From Polytrichum commune (Eukaryota; Streptophyta; Polytrichopsida; Polytrichales; Polytrichaceae), in NCBI GenBank assembly GCA_950295325.1, contig OX485807.1, positions 34,752,440 to 34,812,439 on the forward strand: a stretch of DNA of 60,000 nt, written 5' to 3'. Every line of letters starts with the position of its first letter. Within the stretch, counting starts at the first letter, position 1. Shown here one piece after another: positions 57,792 through 60,000 of the stretch. Below the pieces are notes generated by a model. The model saw only the letters and a list, made by a program, of their open reading frames with translations. It did no database searches and had not been told where the DNA came from. The translations under genes were made by a program, and so were the position numbers.

Positions 57792-57950
57792 TTAAGGTAC
57801 ATGGGCCTTACATGATCTACCAAAATGGAAGCCTATAACATTTTAGTGGTATATGGCAAGGCTTGTAGTAAGAACGGACACCAAATATACACATGGTACA
57901 ATAGAATCGAATTATGTGCTCAGAACATAGACATCGCTCTAGGTTCCATT
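57792..57950 (-). repeat. Dispersed TAAGGTA-module repeat
   Basis: It starts TTAAGGTACATGGGCC and contains GTAAGAACGGACACCAAATA and AATCGAATTATGTGCTCA in family order. Confidence 0.6.
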
Positions 57951-59130
57951 GTCGACACGTTTGAAAGGATCGATGTGATCACTTCATGAGAAACAAAAAG
58001 AAAAAAGAAAAAATAATTCTTTTGCTTGACCTCCTATAACTTTTGCATCTCAACTTTCACTTTGAAATCAATAATAAGCACGATTAATAGATGAGACATT
58101 CTTTATGAGCATACAAGTCTTGGGTAATTGTCCTGCTTCACTTAAAACTTATGTTGCGTCACGGAACATCATCAAATCTACCACATTCATAGATTATCAT
58201 CAAATTTCAAAAGTCTCATGATGATTGACTAAGATTCATATGATGGTGTGATCTCCTCTTACGATCCATCAATCAAAATTGCCCATGGGGTTGTATGTAT
58301 GTATGTATGTAGATAGTAATGAAAGAGAAAACATAGTTGAAATATACAGAAGAAAAAAGAAGCAAAGTTGATACCTGACTCCTCTTCATGTGTGCAACGA
58401 ACATTCAACTTTTAACATATCATGTGACGACGCGATGCGTTTCGATAGTCGTTTTAACAAACCACGTGGTTGAGTCGAGTTAACAATTCCACATATATAT
58501 ATATAGAGAGAGAGAGGGGCTTAGCTTAGCTTAGCTCGGAAGCAAGGTGGAGGTGCCTTTATAACTTAGGTCCAAAGTAACTTATGGTTTCCCGGACAAG
58601 CCCTAGTTTGGGTCTTTAATGTTGGGGTGATGGGAATTGTTGTAAGCATTTGGATGGAGTTGAGGAGTAAATTTGGAGATTGGTGGTATGGGCAAGTTAT
58701 GTCAGTTTGTCCAAGGATCACCCCCTGAATCAAATCTCCGCCATGAATGAATGCATGAATTGCCAACTTAATTACCAATCAAGCATAAATAAGCCAAAAC
58801 CTGCGGAAGTGAAGGAGTTATTATAAACCCTAATTAATTAAATCGCTACCCATTTTCGTGTGACTAGGAAACGGAACTTGGAAGAGCATCATCATTGAGG
58901 CATTATTAGCGGCATTGAAGGCCGTGGAAGGTTCGTATCAAGCTCCACTACTTTCTCACCAAGTTCCAACAAAGAGACGGGAACAAAAATTTAGTGACGT
59001 TAAGTACCAAGCTTTCATGGAAGTTATTTGTGGAGTGGCATTGTGGAAGTTAGTAATAGTAATATGCATGTGGTGGTGATTCTGGAGAAAGCATCTTGAA
59101 GTCCCGCTTCCAAACAGTATTGTCGAGCTC
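57951..59130. other. Gene-poor stretch with TGTA, TA/GA and AGCTT micro-repeats
   Basis: (TATG)n lies near 58292-58312, TATATATATATAGAGAGAGAG at 58494-58515 and (GCTTA)3 near 58519-58535. The open frames 58566-58778 and 58956-59159 (minus) show no recognisable domain. Confidence 0.45.
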
Positions 59131-59151
59131 ATTACTGAATGAATGAAAGAA

Positions 59152-59407
59152 TGGCCCAAGATGACCCTAAACTACCAGGTGATAGTGGAAGAGCTACCCA
59201 ATTTTGAATGGAGTGGTTGGCGGTTCGATTCCTGTTGTGAAATCGTCTCTCTACTTGACGGAAAAAAGCTGGCTACATAGGTAGGAAGCCAAGAGCCCGC
59301 CCACTGCAAGGTAGGCAATAAACCCCACCCTGCACCAAGAGGATTCTTGAGCAAGGTAGGGCCAACGGGCTCGGATTCACGTTGGATTGCCCAACGTTGG
59401 TTATTTA
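59152..59407 (+). mobile_element. tRNA-headed SINE with LINE X/Z-type 3' tail
   Basis: The 5' part has an A-box-like GATAGTGGAAGAGC (59181-59194) and a perfect B box GGTTCGATTCC (59222-59232), spaced as in tRNA-derived pol III promoters. The 3' part folds like the LINE X 3' UTR: GAGCCC (59293-59298) with GGGCTC (59367-59372), hairpin CCCACT-GCAA-GGTAGG (59300-59315) and hairpin CAAGA-GGAT-TCTTG (59336-59349). It ends in GGTTATTTA. TGAATGAATGAAAGAA occurs on both sides (59136-59151 and 59408-59423), a 16-bp duplication, though its simple-repeat character leaves some doubt. SINEs depend on a partner LINE's enzymes; the shared tail points to the X/Y/Z family. Confidence 0.75.
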
Positions 59408-59435
59408 TGAATGAATGAAAGAAAGAACGAACGTT

Positions 59436-59545
59436 GGTTGCTTTTTACCAATGTTAATTTGAGCCCATTGGCCCTTCCTCAATCAAGAGCCACCTTGGTA
59501 CGAGGGAGGGTTAACTCTAGCGTTAGGTGGGTACCAAATTTGGCA
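59436..59545 (-). mobile_element. Degenerate SINE/LINE tail in opposite orientation
   Basis: The minus strand reads ACCAAGGTGGCTCTTGATTG, then GGGCCAATGGGCTCAAATTA and ACATTGG. This aligns with the SINE's ACCAAGAGGATTCTTGAG, GGGCCAACGGGCTCGGATT and ACGTTGG. The small CAAG/CTTG hairpin is kept. It lies tail to tail with the SINE at 59152-59407. The 5' part is not recognisable. Confidence 0.5.
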
Positions 59546-60000
59546 CCAACCCCGTGCTGATTATCAACGTGGTTATTTGAATTTATAATCGTGGTTCTCA
59601 AAAAATGAAGACTTAGTCAAATAACCTTCAAAATACCGCTAGGCTTTGTCGATTCTATCCTGAAATCAACCATCCATGTCTTTTTTAATTTTTTAATTTT
59701 TTTTTGTATACCGGGACCGAAGGTTCTTTTCTTGTAAAAACTTTCAAAATCTCGATATTGAAGGTTCTTTACTTCTAGATTGTCTTTGAAAAGTGAAACT
59801 TGAGGTTAGTAACAAAATCAAAATATCCGCCCACCATTGGTTTGCTCGCTATCGAGGGAGAATATACTACCTATTATTAGTATTAATGAGCTTATTACTT
59901 GAGATATTTGGGTCTTATATGGTTACTTTTTCCTTCCTTTTTTTTTGGTTTTTTTTGTTTGAGTCAATCCACTTCTCCTAGGATGTGAACCACGCAATTT
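59546..60000. other. No gene seen
   Basis: AT-rich with several T runs (59690-59705, 59938-59960). No recognised feature to the window end. Confidence 0.4.

Overview
The window looks like a repeat-rich stretch of nuclear DNA from a land plant with a large genome. It is AT-rich and holds degraded L1-type LINEs with an APE nuclease, reverse transcriptase and C-terminal zf-RVT finger. It also holds a Stowaway element with the classic CTCCCTC terminus, PIF/Harbinger-like MITEs with TTA/TAA duplications, hAT debris and long simple repeats. Nothing fixes the species. I found no intact host protein gene, no rRNA, no intact tRNA gene and no CRISPR. Nearly every open frame is transposon debris or its shadow.

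Layout. 1-9.3 kb: tandem duplications and MITEs, including a hAT-type MITE with an 8-bp duplication (2388-2767) and a 394-bp foldback (4832-5225). 9.7-11.5 kb: LINE fragment Q1 (minus) split by a Stowaway MITE. 11.7-15.5 kb: dispersed repeats and MITEs. 15.9-22.7 kb: LINE P, nearly full length but broken by an RT deletion, two MITEs and a 90-bp palindromic insertion. 23.4-26.3 kb: a second palindrome and two more Q-type LINE ends. 29.3-30.4 kb: LINE S (minus), an internally deleted relative of P. 30-39 kb: dispersed and tandem repeats plus one GC-richer island near 37 kb. 40.1-45.0 kb: LINE Y (plus) and LINE R (minus). 45.1 kb: a hAT transposase C-terminus. 46.45-50.2 kb: LINE X (minus), a 5'-truncated copy with an 11-bp target duplication. 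50.5-57.8 kb: more MITEs and the short LINE Z. 59.15-59.4 kb: a tRNA-headed SINE.

The most interesting system is the X/Y/Z LINE family. Read together, its copies show the end of an APE nuclease domain (Y), RT with recognisable motifs (Y), RNase H (X, remnant in Y), and a CCHC finger followed by a putative restriction-like endonuclease domain (X, parts in Y and Z). That two-nuclease layout resembles the Dualen/RandI type known from green algae and would be unusual in a land plant. The 3' UTR of X and Z can fold into an outer stem enclosing two hairpins, and the SINE at 59152-59407 carries the same structure with different bases but preserved pairing. This is what a SINE that borrows a LINE's replication machinery should look like. 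All of this comes from reading by eye; no alignments or folding programs were run.
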